Assembly: GCA_026413225.1 (NCBI GenBank)
Contig: CM048554.1
Span: 8,386,001 to 8,450,000, forward strand
Source: Otis tarda
Lineage: Eukaryota > Chordata > Aves > Otidiformes > Otididae
Reading direction: 5' to 3'
Length of the DNA: 64,000 nucleotides
Positions 11,463 to 25,190 of this stretch are shown here, one piece after another. The notes beneath the pieces are model-generated. The model did no database searches. It was not told the origin of the DNA and saw only the letters and a program-made list of their open reading frames with translations. Numbering within the stretch: position 1 is the stretch's first letter; each line of letters begins with the position of its first letter. The position numbers and the translations under genes were made by a program.

Positions 11463-12820
11463 ACAGTAGAAGAGACGTTGTCCAGAAAAAAAAAACTCCA
11501 CATGGGCCCACTTTGCATGTGGCCTTTGAACAGACTGAATTTTTTGAGTGCTCTATCTTGTCCTCGGGAAAAAAAAACAAAACACCAGAACATTCATATT
11601 CCAAGAATATCAAGATGTTTGATGTTATGCTGTGGAGGTATCCTCTTATTCTGGTCTGTGCCAAGTTTCCACTGTCTGGAAATACTGCAAAGAAGTGTTG
11701 CAATTTTACTCTTGAAAACTTGCATGCATAACTATTAGCTCTTGGGGGAAGAGCTGACATCTCTAGGCAGCACCTTCGTAGCGCTTCATTACTGTGCATA
11801 TGGAAGTAGATCATTTATCCACAGTGTATTTCAAGTTAGAGATGCTTCTCTTTATGAAGTGTAAGGGCAGAACAAAGTGATTAAAGTCGTTAATGTTTAT
11901 GCAGCAGATAAAACACATATCAGACAGGCTGCACTCAATCTAGTATGCCTGTCCCTACAAGATTGTGCTGGGACTACAAAATAATTATAAATGGACCCTA
12001 TTGTATATAGCTGTGGATTGGTTTGAACCTGTGATTTTTAATTTTTTTTTTAAGAAAGAGTATATGTGACATACATGAATGTGTGTGTGTGTGAGCAAGT
12101 GTTCTGCACCTTCATGTCAGTTACCTGTCCTACCAATTACTATTTAACCTGATTTAATGATAGGGTTTTCTGATAGAAAAATGAAAAAAGGAACTGAATT
12201 TAGTACAGGTGAAGAATGAACTCCCCATTATGCAATTGTGGCAAAGTTTCTGTGCACAATACACTGATTTTAATTCATTAGCACGTAATAAGAACTGAAT
12301 TTTCATTTTAAGGTCAACTAAATTAAATCATATGCTGATTAATTTTTAAAATAAAGTAGCAATTAATTATTTCCAGGTGTTCACCAAAGTCTGTGCTCCT
12401 GTGGGAGTGCCATTTAAAGCAAGTCACTATTTTCCCTCATTCTCTGAAATGGAGTCAGATTCAATCAGCTGAAGGGCTTATGTTGTCAGAAACAAAACTA
12501 GGTATATGCATTGGCTATAAAAATTCACTTTGTGCAATCCAGAGCCTGAAAGTATCCTGCCTGTAAAATATAATGGATCTAAAATTCCTGTTTGGACAGC
12601 TGTAGTTCTCACCATGGAAAAATCTTGATGTCCTAAAGACATAAATAATTGAGAAAGGGTAAACTGAAAGATAGAGCGTTTCAAATGTAGGGAGGCTGTG
12701 CAAATCAATGTAAAATAGACATTGATAAGTGAGTGAAAAAGATTCACTGAAGGGCCAATGTGTGCAAAAAGAGGTGTTTAAAAGCAGCTCTTAAGTATAT
12801 ATTAAGACATCTAAATTAAT

Positions 12821-12867
12821 GACCTGATTTTCAGAAGTGCTGAGTGCTCAGCAGCTACCAGTGAAAT
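12821..12867. mobile_element. Fragment related to a palindromic MITE-like repeat
   Basis: The sequence GACCTGATTTTCAGAAGTGC followed by TGAGTGCTCAGCAGC matches one arm of the element at 38733-38839. In amniote genomes this word (CCTGATTTTCAGA..TGCTGAGCAC) is typical of an old palindromic DNA-transposon-derived repeat. Only one arm is clear here. Family assignment is from memory. Confidence 0.5.
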
Positions 12868-14901
12868 GTTTTTACTTCACCCTTGGGCTATGATTAGACC
12901 TGGAAAATTTCAGCCTGAAAAATTTCGTTTATAGGTAACTGGAAAAGAACTTCTTTTTAATGGAAGAGTTTGAACACCCCCAACCGTAGCTGCAGCTCTG
13001 CATTTTTCTCTCCCTTGGTTAGAAGGATTTCTATGAAAGCAAACCAGGTACATAACCATCACCATCCAACCAAGTGCCCTCCATAAGGGTCACTTCAAGC
13101 TGTGCATAATGCGAGTTATTCACTTTTCCTTTTAATATGATCTATCTGTAGCGTTGCGCATCCAGATGGGGTCCAGACCATAAACTACTCAAGAGATGTT
13201 TCTGCTCTACCCTTCACGAGTACAGGCAGCCACAACAGCTAACACTAATCTACTTAGCTGGTTTATTTAGATCCTACTTATTTTTAAATATCAACTGACC
13301 TGGAGACATGCAAGCTGTGCTCTTGTCAGACCCATGAGAGCACAGTAGCTACTCCCTCCATCTTCCTCCCCTCAACCCTTACCTTCAGCTGTGTGTCATC
13401 TTTTCCTGAGAAGGCACTAACCAAGGCAGCCAGGTTTTTCTCTTTTTTTTCCTTTCCCAGAGCCCTGTACAACAGGCCCTGCCCCTCATGGGAACAGCAG
13501 GATGCCCACAGTTATCGTACCACCTGCGCCTGAAATATCTCTTGTGGACAGAAGATGAGGTTAGAGGAGATGCCCTTCTGTTAGCTTGAAGCAGATGGGA
13601 GTGTTACTCAGTGGACCCCACCTACAGAGATGAACTGCCTAGTCTATTATCCGAACACTTGCAAAAATATCTCTACAGGTTGTTGCACCTAAAAAGGTCT
13701 GGTTTACCAAGCTGTATGAACTTGGACTCCAATAAATCTAATCTGTCATGAAGACAGATTAAAATAAAATCTTGGTGGATATAAAAATAACATTTTAAAG
13801 TCAAAGCTCAAGAACATCTCCCTAACTTCTCATAAATCACCATTTTATAGTACTTCATTTTAACACATTTTCCTCGGTTTATGAGGCAAAAGAATACCCT
13901 AATCATGTGGCAGCCTCTGTGCACACCATTACCTGTAATTTTAGATGCCTGCTTGATTTCTTTCACTCTGGAAATCTTCCAGTCATTTTTCACAGTATCA
14001 CGCGTAAAAATAAAATGTACTGAACCTGTTTCTTTCATAATGACCAACTTTTTCCCTCTTTAATCTTCTTACAGCTCCCTAAACCCTGGTGATTTATCTA
14101 TGCTATATGCAGGACCCAGGTGTGTTGTACATTAGAAATGACTCAGTAAGTAAGCCATACAGAGAGTAGTTGGAGAAGTGAATTTTGAAAGATCATTACA
14201 ACCACTTAACATTCAGATCTTACCATTTCTCCTCTTCCTTTAGCATTTGTAAAATTTTGTTTGAGCAGCCTTGCTTTATACAGTAAAAAAAAAAAAAGTG
14301 AATGGCATGGAAAAGCATGGGGGTTTGTGCAGAGTTTAGACAAAATAGTGTCTGAGTATTGGCAGGAAGGGTAAGATTGATAGTTTATTGCAAGCTACAA
14401 GGTCTTCTTGGAGCTGAATTCAACATACAGTTGATGTACTGGAACAGTGAATATTCTTGGGGAGTATTTTAATGGGCTTACTTGAAGTCCAGAGACTTTC
14501 TTCATGGGTTGTCAAAGGTTGGGGCTAATTCCCAGGTGTGTTCAACCCTGCAGCCCCCCGAGAAAGTTGTTTCAATACAATGGAGGGGTGCAGAGCCAAG
14601 CACTCCTGATATGGGCACCATCAGTGCAGCTACCAAGTGAAAGCAGGTTTGAAGGAACTAAGGGATGCTCAGACTTCAGTGAGCACTTCAGTGCTTGATG
14701 TGCAGTAGATAAAAGTGACTTATTTTTGGTTCATTTATGTCATTAAATGTCATGTTTGGTTCATTCATTCGTAATCAATGATGACCTTAGGAACTGTGCT
14801 CCAGCGTAGTATCAGAAACACTGATTATTTTCAGTCCTGCCTGGAGGAATGTTAACCTTTACAGTCCCAATTTGTGGTTACCCAAGGTAAACAGTGCCTA
14901 G

Positions 14902-14929
14902 CACTGTTTCACTAACACTGTTTCACTAA
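14902..14929. repeat. 14-bp tandem duplication
   Basis: Two perfect copies of CACTGTTTCACTAA stand side by side in the intron. They look like a simple replication-slippage product. Confidence 0.85.
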
Positions 14930-17900
14930 CACGTTTGTGAAATATGTGCTGTGCTGTGAAATGATATCCTGACTTGGATTCTCCGGTATGACTTAACAGA
15001 TAAGTAACTATGTTAGGAGAAGACTAACACTGCTTTATACTGTTTAAAAAATCAGAGCTTGCCAATTACAGATGAACTAAGGATTTAGGGATGACCTGAG
15101 CTTTTGTACACCCTGGAATAGTTTAGGACTATGATACTGCCTTATGTCCAATTGCATAAGGCTCTAAAGGGCTAATTGAGCACAGAGGACCAGCTGAGCC
15201 GGAGGAATACCACTACTTTACTGAAAACTTGCACACAGAGAGTAGTATATCATCAGCATTTGTGGGCTTCCCACTGCTGCCTGCCAACTGAAATGGAGAT
15301 GGCACTCTTCCCTCCTATCCAATTTGGGAACAGCTTTTATTGACCATTGCATTTGGTCTTACACTTTTACTCTTGCTTGGCTCCAATTTTCTTCATAAAC
15401 TGGGTTTATTCCTTTACTTTATTTTATTCTTGTTAATCCTAAAACTAAATCTGTCTTTGGATCATTTGTCTTGAATATTTGATCTAATGTTTGCATTTGA
15501 AAAGAAGAAATCTTTGACATGGTCTTGACCTTAAAGAGTTTGGAACTCAGAATCTGCATACTAAAGCAAAAACTGTTTTCTACTGCTGAAATAAAAGCAA
15601 TGGACTCTTACAGCTAGGGAGTAACTCCTGTCTATGTTCTACTTTTTCAGAAACATGCTTTACCAAAAAAAATAGCTTGTGCAAAATTATCATTGTATAT
15701 TGCCTAGGATAATTTGGAATTCTGTGCAATTAAATTGCTTTCTTGAACCCTGGAACAATTAGAAAACTGTTTATGATCAAAATTAAAGTTTAACACAAAA
15801 TTACAATATCATAAGAATAAAGTGTGCAGAGCCAGCTATGGGAGTGTCTGAAGATGTGCCAGATATCATATGTGGTCTCTAGCTGTGATGCCTAACACTG
15901 GCACTGAGCACAGCTGTGGGGTCAGACTGCCAGCTATGCCAAAGGGTGGGAGTAGCAACAACTCCCCATGCTGTGCAATAACCGTAGTTTGCCGAAAATT
16001 ATGCAATGCTCTGCAACAAACAGCAGCGTGATGGGGCACATACATCAGCCAAGCACAGGGCTCCTTAAACTCCATTTGTTGTTATTGACTAAAGCACGTA
16101 ATTGTTCTTGTGATGCTGGGGATTGATTTTTGCATGAAATTGAAGTCATTCCTCATTGTGGCGCCTGTGAACTGAGAGTAAAGGCACAGGTCTGGGAGTA
16201 TGAAATACTGTGCAATAGTTCTAGGATAAGATAGCTCTAAGGGTCTGATGGGACAGAGCCGCATGCACCTCTCCCACTCATAGCAGGTAACGTCACACTT
16301 TATCTTCGCTTTTGGCTGTTGGAAGGACTGTGTTTGGTCCCTGGCTGCACAGTACTTAAGGCAGAGGACTTCTGATCCAGCTTTGTCAGTCCAGTTCCTT
16401 TTATAAACATGCAACTAAATCATACAGAAAAAAGATTATATTAATTTAGGGTATGGAGCTACAGGTGGTACAAACTTTGGCTTGCTTGATATCCTGAAAG
16501 CTTTGTCAAAAACTTCAGCAAAGCCAGAATTTCACTCAGTGGGTTTAAAGTTTGCTTGAAAAATTCCCTACAGATTTTTAGTGGCATTCCCATTTATACC
16601 AAGAGGTCCTTCAACTTGCTTTTTGATTAAACTTGGAATTTTATTAAATTCTAATTCATTTTTTGCTCTGATTCGGGCTGATAGAGTACTTTCTTGTAAC
16701 TTGAACAATGTGGCATCCTAGTATGAAAGGCCAGCGCAATGGTCCAGCTGATAGCAGTAAGTAGTGTTTTATGTTCACAGTAGGGTGAAAAAAAGTACAG
16801 CAAGGGCAAATTTTAGCAAATTGTACATCAGTGAGATATTCCGCTTTCAGACTTGGATTTATAAACTTATTGTCATGCCATGAAAGAAGTAAGAAGCTGT
16901 GCAGGTAATTAAATATTTGCCTTGGAGGATTATTTGCAGTTAATTAAAGCCACACACTTTCAGTGCATACCTTTTCTACAGATTATTAAATTTGGATCAG
17001 ATGTTAACAACCCAGCTTTCTCACTTATCCATCAGAGATTATTCTTAGCAAGTTTCAGGAACAGAGTTTTACAGGGACATCCTTGGTATATTGTTAAGAT
17101 TTGCTCTGCTGTACTGTAGAAAGGGGCCTTCCAGAAGTAGAGCCGTAACAAGACTGTCATAGCATAATTTGTTATCATACACTGTAGATCTTTCTTTTCT
17201 CACTGTTACTTAAGTTTTCTATCTAGCAGCACTTTAGGAAGTGTTTCACTCTGGAACACAAATAGTGATTATCTGTTACTGTTGTTATGACCTCAAGTGT
17301 ACTTACCCCCGTAGCTTGCAGAAATGTCCAGTTAGATCAGCGGCATTTTTTAACAAGGCTTCAAGAGAGCTCTTTATCCAGTGAAAGCTGTGTGTTCTGT
17401 GGATGAGTAGAGCTAAAACGAGTGGCTGTGTTGCTGTGATTTCCTGACTGTGGTGAAATGATGCATTTCTCCATCCTCATGCAAAAACTAAGGAGTGACT
17501 GTTGTCAGAAAATGTCGTTCGACACAAGAAAATAACGCCCTGCGTAGGACTGCAGATAGCATAGTGGGTGGACTCATATTGCCTGATTTAAACCTCACTG
17601 TGCCACTGGTTCGGGGTACGGCTTTGGGCAGTTCATTTTGCTGGTCTCCCCTAAAAAGAAAAACAGTCTTGGCCACAATAATGACCTTGGAAGTTCTGTC
17701 ATCAAGCGAAATGAGACTAGGATTTGCACTGGGGTTTGTAGGACTTAATATTTGTCAAGCTTCTGGGAGTCCAACCATGCAAAGTGCTGGCATTGTTGTA
17801 AACAAATAAAAAATCACTTTATTTATCAAGTAGGTGGTTCGTGTCATTTCTCATAGCTTTGTGCCACTCCGCTCATTAGAAATAAAATTCTCAGTAGTGC

Positions 17901-18199
17901 TGCTGATTATTCTTACGCATCCTTTCTTGCCAGCGCCTTGTTTAAGGTTTGCACTGTAGGCAAAAAAAACTGCCCAGGAAGTGTACAGATTTTGAAATCA
18001 ATTTGAATAATTGAAACCCATGAGTATATTTTTGTAGTATGTAAGTCTGTAGTTAAACAAAGAAAATCTGTCAGTGTATCAGAATGCCAAGTACGAAGCT
18101 AGCACCTCAGGGCTACCTGTGTCTGAAGTAACTACCAGACTTTTCCAGCACGAAAACTGCTGCAGGATTTGTTTGTTTGTTTGTCTGCTGTTTCCGCAG

Positions 18200-18277
18200 A
18201 CTCCCCAAAAGACTCCAAAGGTGCACAGGAGAGTGACCCAGTGCATCCTGTGGGATGTGAACAAGATCAAGACGAAG
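18200..18277 (+). CDS. Coding exon 3 of the acidic tail
   Basis: The acceptor TGCTGTTTCCGCAG ends at 18199 and the donor GAAG|GTAAAG follows 18277. The exon is 78 nt, phase 1 in and out, and gives 26 residues including the split Asp codon. The peptide begins DSPKDSKGAQESDP and ends with CEQDQDE. It contains a Ser-Pro motif near its start, a possible proline-directed kinase site. Eight residues are acidic. The splice signals are strong. Confidence 0.9.
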
Positions 18278-18932
18278 GTAAAGTTTTGTATCAGAATTCT
18301 TTAAGACAGAGATAATGAACCAGTTGGGAACCTTATTTCTTGCAGTTTCAGCATCCTGTGGTTTTCAGCATGACCTCTGCTGCCTTAAGAAAGCACTGTT
18401 GGCTAGTAGAGGTGGTGTGCCAACCAGTTGTGGTGCAGTAACCTCTGGTGTTGCTGGAAAAGACACAGGTCTCCAAATATGTGGGTTTAACCATATTGAT
18501 CCCAGCTGCATAGCATTGTTATTATTGTCTTTTTTTTTTTTTGTTCTTATTGTTGTTGCTCTAAAAGCCTGTGGGGTGATGCTGTTCTTTCTGCTAAGCT
18601 GACTGTCAAGTGCAAGTGCTTTGCAACAGCTCCTATGAGCTGTTGAGTGTGTCAAGAAAAGAATAAAAAAAAAACATGATGCAGGGTCAGTTTTGACCAG
18701 ACATTTAACATACTTCATGCTCAGAATTTAAGTAATATTTTCATATATAAAATAAGTCCAGCATTGTTTGTTTAATAGGAAAAAAAAAAACCACAACAGT
18801 ACTTGTCTGAGAAGTACCATGCTATATGTTAGGTTTGTGTCCTGTTTTGATGAACTTGCTATGTCCTGTCCTGATGAACCTGCGTGTCCTGTCCGTCATG
18901 CTGATGTTGTTTTCAATTTGTCGTGTTAACAG
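18278..18932 (+). other. Short intron (655 bp) with tandem repeat before the acceptor
   Basis: No gene is contained. Homopolymer runs of T (about 18530-18541) and A (about 18665-18675 and 18780-18790) are present. The final 100 bp hold a three-copy tandem repeat (18838-18904) immediately upstream of the acceptor of the next exon. Confidence 0.8.
18838..18904. repeat. Three-copy 20-24-bp tandem repeat next to a splice acceptor
   Basis: Diverged copies begin at 18838, 18862 and 18885. Each starts TGTCCTGT and continues with TGATGAACYTGC or a decayed form of it. The array ends 28 bp before the exon start at 18933, so it overlaps the zone where the branch point is expected. Confidence 0.8.
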
Positions 18933-19007
18933 GACAACAGGGTGTTTCTGCAGAGGAGGAGATGAAAACTGGGACAGATTCCCAAAGCTCCTGCATGGAA
19001 ATAGAAG
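18933..19007 (+). CDS. Coding exon 4 of the acidic tail
   Basis: The acceptor GTCGTGTTAACAG ends at 18932 and the donor GAAG|GTACTG follows 19007. The exon is 75 nt, phase 1 in and out, 25 residues with the split Gly codon. The peptide includes VSAEEEMKTGTDSQSSCMEIE. The acceptor's pyrimidine tract is poor, which suggests regulated or inefficient use; TTAAC just before the AG could act as part of a branch region. The frame and composition match both neighbours. Confidence 0.85.
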
Positions 19008-19631
19008 GTACTGCACACGCCTGGAAACCAAAGAGCAAGATTTACAGGCAAACCGCTAGTTATTGCTCAGATATTATCAGTAGCATTTAAGTTCCTTTTC
19101 TTTCTCCATACCTACTAAGCTAAATCTGTGGAATCAAATCTTCTTATGGTGTAATTCTAAATTCAGCCCTGATCAGGGGAGTATCTATGGATTCTCAGTG
19201 ATAAAAGATGACTTTTTAATGACTGCAACTGTTAGAGAAAGAAGTGAACATTGCATTTCTTATTCCTGATGACAAGCACTTCAGCCTGGTACATGGAGAG
19301 CACAGAATTCTCTGTCCCAAGTCCAGCAAAACACTCAAGTACATGTGTCTCTGGGCTCACAACGAGTCCCAGTGAAGGCCCATGCTTGGAGCTAGGCACG
19401 TGGGGTTTTTATGCTAAATCCCAGAAAGCTCAGCATCTAGGAGGATCAAGGCCTTGCTCTCAACTACAGCCCCTTGGATTTCCTTGAGACAGCTTTTGTG
19501 TCTGTACTCTTGGGGAAAAGGATCCTTTTCCTCTGCCACTGTTTTTAATGGTAATCTCTCTAGTGCATGTTAATCCTTTTCTGTCTATTCTGAAAAGCCT
19601 TACTGTTCATCTTTTTATCAAATTTGTTCAG
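19008..19631 (+). other. Short intron (624 bp)
   Basis: Unique sequence with no recognisable element. The acceptor end reads TTTTTATCAAATTTGTTCAG. Open frames inside it are short and show no protein-like character. Confidence 0.85.
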
Positions 19632-19730
19632 AGCCATTGCTGAACCAAGAAGACACAACAGAAGTTGAGATACCTTTGATTCATGGTGCAGAGGAAAAAG
19701 AAGAAGAAGGAAAAGAAGAAGAAAAAGGAG
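19632..19730 (+). CDS. Coding exon 5 of the acidic tail (Glu/Lys-rich)
   Basis: The acceptor ends at 19631 and the donor GGAG|GTGAGA follows 19730. The exon is 99 nt, phase 1 in and out, 33 residues with the split Glu codon. The first half, PLLNQEDTTEVEIPLIHG, has a short hydrophobic patch (VEIPLI) that may be a binding motif. The second half is a Glu/Lys tract made of GAA/AAA codons (19687-19730), a purine-only run prone to length change. Thirteen residues are acidic. If the intron were retained, the frame would continue to a stop at about 19858. Confidence 0.9.
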
Positions 19731-22700
19731 GTGAGACTACATATAAAGTAGATAGAGACAGAGGATGCTGGTGGATTTATGTTCCTCTTTTCTATTGTGA
19801 GGAAATATGGAAGGAGGACGTGAAAACCATAAAACCCCCCCTTTTTTTTTTCCTTTAGAAAAATCCATTTTTTCCCTGTCCTTGAGTGTTGTTTGATTTA
19901 TTGGACTTGGATTTACGCAGGAAAATAAGTGCAAAAAAGTGCACACTCAGCTTCTAATGTGACTTTAAAATAAATACTCAAGAGTATTTACAATAAATGG
20001 GTATGATAATTATTTATGAGGTCATTAATAGAGATTTAACTGGTAATTAACTAAAACTAGTAATTCTAATAAAGAAATCGATATTTGAAGCAGGAACCCA
20101 GAGTCTTGCTGAAATGTTATTTTTTTTCCTGGGAGTAAAGCATTTAAATCCTTAGGAATGCTTTTGCAAAGAAATGTAGAAGTTTAATTTTCTGTCAGAA
20201 ACTTCATTTAGGGGAACTCTACATTCAGCTCACCATTTGTATCAGGCACATGGTTATATAAAAAAACTTATTATGTAAATAATTTTCTAATTGTAAAGTA
20301 AGTGCAAGTTAATAATTATATGGTGGTTTGTAGAGCACTAGGATGAATTTTACAGTTCCAAATTAAAACACAGACATGATTTTTATTGAAAATTGAGGTC
20401 AGTACTAACTGTATTGTCCTAGTTATGAACTCCTTTTCCAACCCACATTGACACCAACTTAATTGCGAACCTGTATTAGCAATATTGACACTTTTCTTCA
20501 CTGCAAACCCAAGTTAATAGAACTTCTTTGTTCAGATACAGCTAAAAAACAGTTTGTCTCTTCTTTTTTTTTTTTTTTAATTACCTATCCAAGCTGAGAC
20601 TGATCAGATCTCTTTATTATCAGTCATGTTAATGGTATCGGTTTTGTGCTTTATTACTGATGGTGAAAATAGAATTGATATAATCATTACTTCATGTCCA
20701 GGTAAATGGTATTGTGCTACCTTAGTTGCAAATCCAGGTTATATAATACAAGCTCACCGTGATTGCAAATACCAAAGTTGTTACATTAATTTCCTCCTAA
20801 TAGAAATTATTTACATTTTATTTTATGCCTCATCGAAAGCAAGTTAGACAAAATGTACTTTCATTATTTGTACATTTCCTTCTCTTTAATACTTTAGTGT
20901 CCCCTACAGCTAGTGATTGTCATTTGGTTCTCAGTGGAGAGATTATATTTCACCATCTGTTCTACCTACTATTAAAATACACAACATTAAGGAAAAGAAG
21001 GTAATGTCAGAAAAGAGTTGTTCTTGGCACTTTTCCTTTTCCTGCCTCTTAAAGGTTCAAGTACTAAGTAAGAAGAAGGTTCTTTCCAAATGTTTTGGAA
21101 CGTGTTCCTACCTGGGGGCTCAGGTATTGCTCCTGAGAAGGATTCATCTAATCCAAAGGTTTTTGAAGCTCATAGAAGGACTCTCATTGATTTAGGTGAG
21201 CTTTTGGTCAGTCTCATGGTAACAGGAGATGATGTAGTGAGTCTGCATTCAGGATAACAGCACTTAGGTAACTGCATAGATATTCTGTTTAGCTTCTTCC
21301 AAACATACTGTCTTTGGGTCAGGGGAAAAAAAAAATGGGTGCTTTTTCAGGGTTTTGAGAAGGGAAGGAAATTCAGGCTTTCCCTTGCTTTGTTTCATTC
21401 TTATGGATATAAGAACATGTAAAGCACCCTCAGTGCTCATCTTGCTAGATGCTTCCACTTTTGGTTAGCACATACTCTCTGCATGAGTTTTGAAAGTTCA
21501 CCACAAGCAAGGTGAATCTGGACAAAGAGAGCTAAAAAAAGAAAATCAGCTGATAAAATAAGATCTATTTCCCAAATAGAGACTTCTCTTAATGGAAAGA
21601 GATCACCTGACATAAAACAGAGATTTAATATGTAACGTTATTTTATGTAACCCAAGTGCTACCTCATAAACTAAATCAGTTAGTTTTCCAGCAACATCCA
21701 CAGTACATTTGACGTACGATGAAATATTTTTGTCTAAGAACATGTGGGAAAAAAGCTAACATGGAACTGCTAGTCGAGAAATACATAGATCTTAAGTAGT
21801 TTTAACCTGTACTAGGTCTAGATGCATAGCCAAATGTCGCAACTACTGATCTACAAACTACTTAGTCTTTCTGTTCTGCATCTGATACTTTTTTGTGTTA
21901 CCAAGCTCATCCTGGAGCAAAGCACAGGACATAGCTGCCTCTCCACTCTCTCTCTCTCTGTCACCGGGAGCCATTAGATCAGTGGGAGTCATCTGTGACC
22001 TGTTGTGTCCCCAACACGGGAGCTGTGGAAGCCACTAAATGACCACAAAGATCTAAGCTCCTTTTCCAACAATTTCTGCTTAGTTACTGATTGTGGCTTT
22101 GAAGTGTGCTGGGAGTTTTTTTCAGTGATCTGGTTTTCCATGGAAAAACATTTCTTGCTGTTTTCAAGATGTGTCTCAGTTTTTGCAAACTTCTGACACA
22201 CCGTAGGTAAAGCTTCTGATCTAATTGTGCCAGTTTTACTACCAGCTCATCTATGTGTTTGAGGGGATTTTAGGGCTTGCAGGGTCCTTTCTGTGTAGCT
22301 CATTTGGCTTCACAGTCCAGGGTCGCGACCTGGTGCATATTACCAAGGAGTCATGGATCGTGGTGCTTTCGAGGTTCTGGGGCACAGGGAGCCCAGAGGA
22401 ACAAAGAGTCAAAGTCTTGGCAATCTCACTACTGTTTCCCATTGCCAGCAGTAAGAAACAAGCCAGATTACCACGAAGAATTTAACAATATGACACACTG
22501 TGTGTGTTTCATAAAAACCTGCTGTTGCTTTTTCCAAAATCAGTAAAAAAAATATAGCATGTGCCAATTTATTCCTTTTTTTCCTACCATAACTTAAAGT
22601 TATATGTTACTAGGGAGCAACTGAAGAAAAAAGACAAAATAAGATGCCTTTTTAATTTTTTTCCAGCTACGATAATGCACTCATTCTAGTTCACAAAAGA

Positions 22701-25190
22701 AAAATGAAAATCTGTGTTTCTTATAAGATCAGGGAATATTCTCAAATCCCTTTATTAAAAACGAGAGTAAGTGGTGATGACTGACCTATTTGCTGACATA
22801 CTGTTCGGCAGCCTGTTCATGTGTACACTTGGAAATAGTCCTGTCGTGTTGTAATGACCATGCATTCAGCATTTAGTTGTCGTTTTAATCAGCACAGTTT
22901 TTCCAAACACAATTTGCAGCATATGGATATAAAACTCATGGGTTTTTTGTGTGAATATGTAGCCATTTCCTCCTCCAAGCCTACTCTTCCCTTTATCTTC
23001 TTACTTCCCACCTCTTTCTATCTCCCTTTGTCAACACATTAGATATGATGATTTCCCTCACTGATCATCTCTGGAAGTTGGCTAACTCTTTGGAGGACAG
23101 GATTTCTGTGAGAGCAGTGGAATATGAGCAGAAGTAGCTGTTATTTTTCTGTTGGCTCTCTTCTGCATTTGGGCTAAAATATTTTGTCTTACTGTGTTGT
23201 TTGGTATGTGATTTGAGGTTGATCTGGGATGTTTCTCCACCCAAGAAACACATTTAGAGTGGTTGCATAGCATCCTCCCTTGGGCGATTTGTTTTCCTTT
23301 GGACAAGTCCAGAAATGCAGAAGCAGGTTCTTGCTGAAGCACAATCAAAGAGAAAAATGCCATAATTAATGCCTATAAAAAGGGTATTAAAGTGTCCAGG
23401 GATTTAGCTTAAGAGCAGGACACAACCCTCACAATTAGTATTTCTGTGCGGTTGCATCTTAGCCTGTTTGAATGCCATGTTTAGGGAACTGTATTAACCA
23501 TCAGTTTTCTGTATGAACCATGCAATGTTAAGACAGGCTTGGGAATGGGATAAGGATGATTTCACTTTTTAAAATAATTTGCATTTTACATTATTTCCTT
23601 TTATGCCAGTCTCTAGTTAGCACCTGTTTACTGTAAATTTGAATTCTGCTTAATTTCTGTTCTAGCTAAGCCCAGTTTTGCTCAACAGTCTTTGTTACGC
23701 GAATAGCTATGTAACTCTGTGGCCATCGTTTCATCCATTCTTCACTTAAACAGCTGGATTTTCAGGTCATTTACCCATCTGTACGTTAGCAAGAGAGAGA
23801 ATTCTATGGCATAATCTTGGAGAGAATTAAATATTCCAAAAACTGGAGGAAAAGAGCTCTCAATTGTTTACACTTTCAGTTTCAGGCATTTATAGGATTT
23901 TACATGCATTGGTACAGTCGTAAATATTGTCAAAATAATGACGCTCTTTCATATCACATCGTAGTTATACGGAAACAAAATACTTATTGAGAAAGATCTT
24001 TTCGGGCAAATCCGACATCCTTATTCTCCATTCCTGGCAATTGTAACTACCTTTTATTTCTTAACAAAATTTCCTTTCAACTTCAAAGGGAGATGGATGA
24101 CACATTATCAGGGGGGGAAAAAAAGATATTTTAGTTTTGTTTGGAAAGAAAAGAATACATAGATATTTTGGAGTGTTGTGGCTTCTGAAGAGCTAGTATA
24201 AAGGCTCCTACTTCTTTTATTCATTTGCCCAAAGAAGAAAGGAATAAATATCTTGAATCAGATACAGTGTGTCTGGTCTTTGATAACAACCCATGCTGAA
24301 TGGATTAGATGACATTTTTGGGCTGTTACAGAATAGTCTGGCCCTAAATTTGAAGTATATCTTTAAAATCTGCTTCTGACAGGTATTGATATTTGGTAAA
24401 GAAAAATAAAAGGTGCACCTTAGGACCTTTTACAGAAATGCTTGAAGTGCTGTGGAACCAGAAAATTGCAAATTGGTATTTAAACTTGCATGTCTAAAGC
24501 TAAGCGATGCAGAGAGGTGAACTGTTGCAAAGCGAGTAGCTGGAAGTACTTGGAGATACACAGTAACAAGATTATCACTGGAAAGCCAAAAAAGTGCCTT
24601 TATCCAACGGGTATTTTTAGGTTTTAAGAAACCTCCCTTTACACACCTTTATTTTCTCGAGAACTTCATGAAACTCAAGTGAACTTTGCAGTTGCAATAT
24701 CAGCCAAATGAGGAGCTTTTGTGACAGATTCTGCTTGCCAACCTGCTGTGATCGATCTGCAGTGGTCGAAGGACAGTTCAGTCTTTATCTCCCAGAGCAA
24801 GGCATTTTGCTCTTCTGAAGACATCATAGCTGTGGCAGAAAAGTATATCCAGGTAATTTCCATGCCTTGTGGATGTAGCAAAGGCCATTTAGCCTAGCAA
24901 AAGCTTACTTGTGGAAGAGGGGGGGTGTTTTTTTTGAAGTTGACAAATGACATGTTGGATTTCATGAATGCACTTCAAATGTCCTGCATAGGTATGGAAT
25001 TGGGGGAGCTTTGTTGTAAGCTGAAGACAGGTGCAAATGACGTGCCTGTGAGTGACTCTGTGCGAGATTGTTGTGTGCTCCACTTGGATGTTGCAGGTTG
25101 CAGAGAGGAGTGGGATTTTGGTCCCAGTGTCCATGGTTATTTGTGATGACTTTCTGAACTGGGATGTCTCCAGGCTCTTATATCAGCAAA

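Larger units (their letters stand above)
7625..18199 (+). other. Intron (10.6 kb) carrying a solo LTR and a CR1 fragment
   Basis: The intron holds the 1130-bp solo LTR at 8884-10013, the CR1 3' end at 11306-11462, a short (GT)n run at 12081-12093, a fragment related to a palindromic MITE-like element at 12821-12867 and a 14-bp tandem duplication at 14902-14929. The rest is unique AT-rich sequence. No coding exon is supported. The TTTG repeats at about 18171-18184 lie just upstream of the next acceptor. Confidence 0.75.

Noticed and set aside
20898..21000. Possible exon with a fair acceptor and a good donor (AAG|GTAATG)
   Set aside because: Its length of 103 nt would shift the frame between phase-1 neighbours, and the peptide is hydrophobic and unlike the acidic tail. 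It could at most be a cryptic or poison exon.
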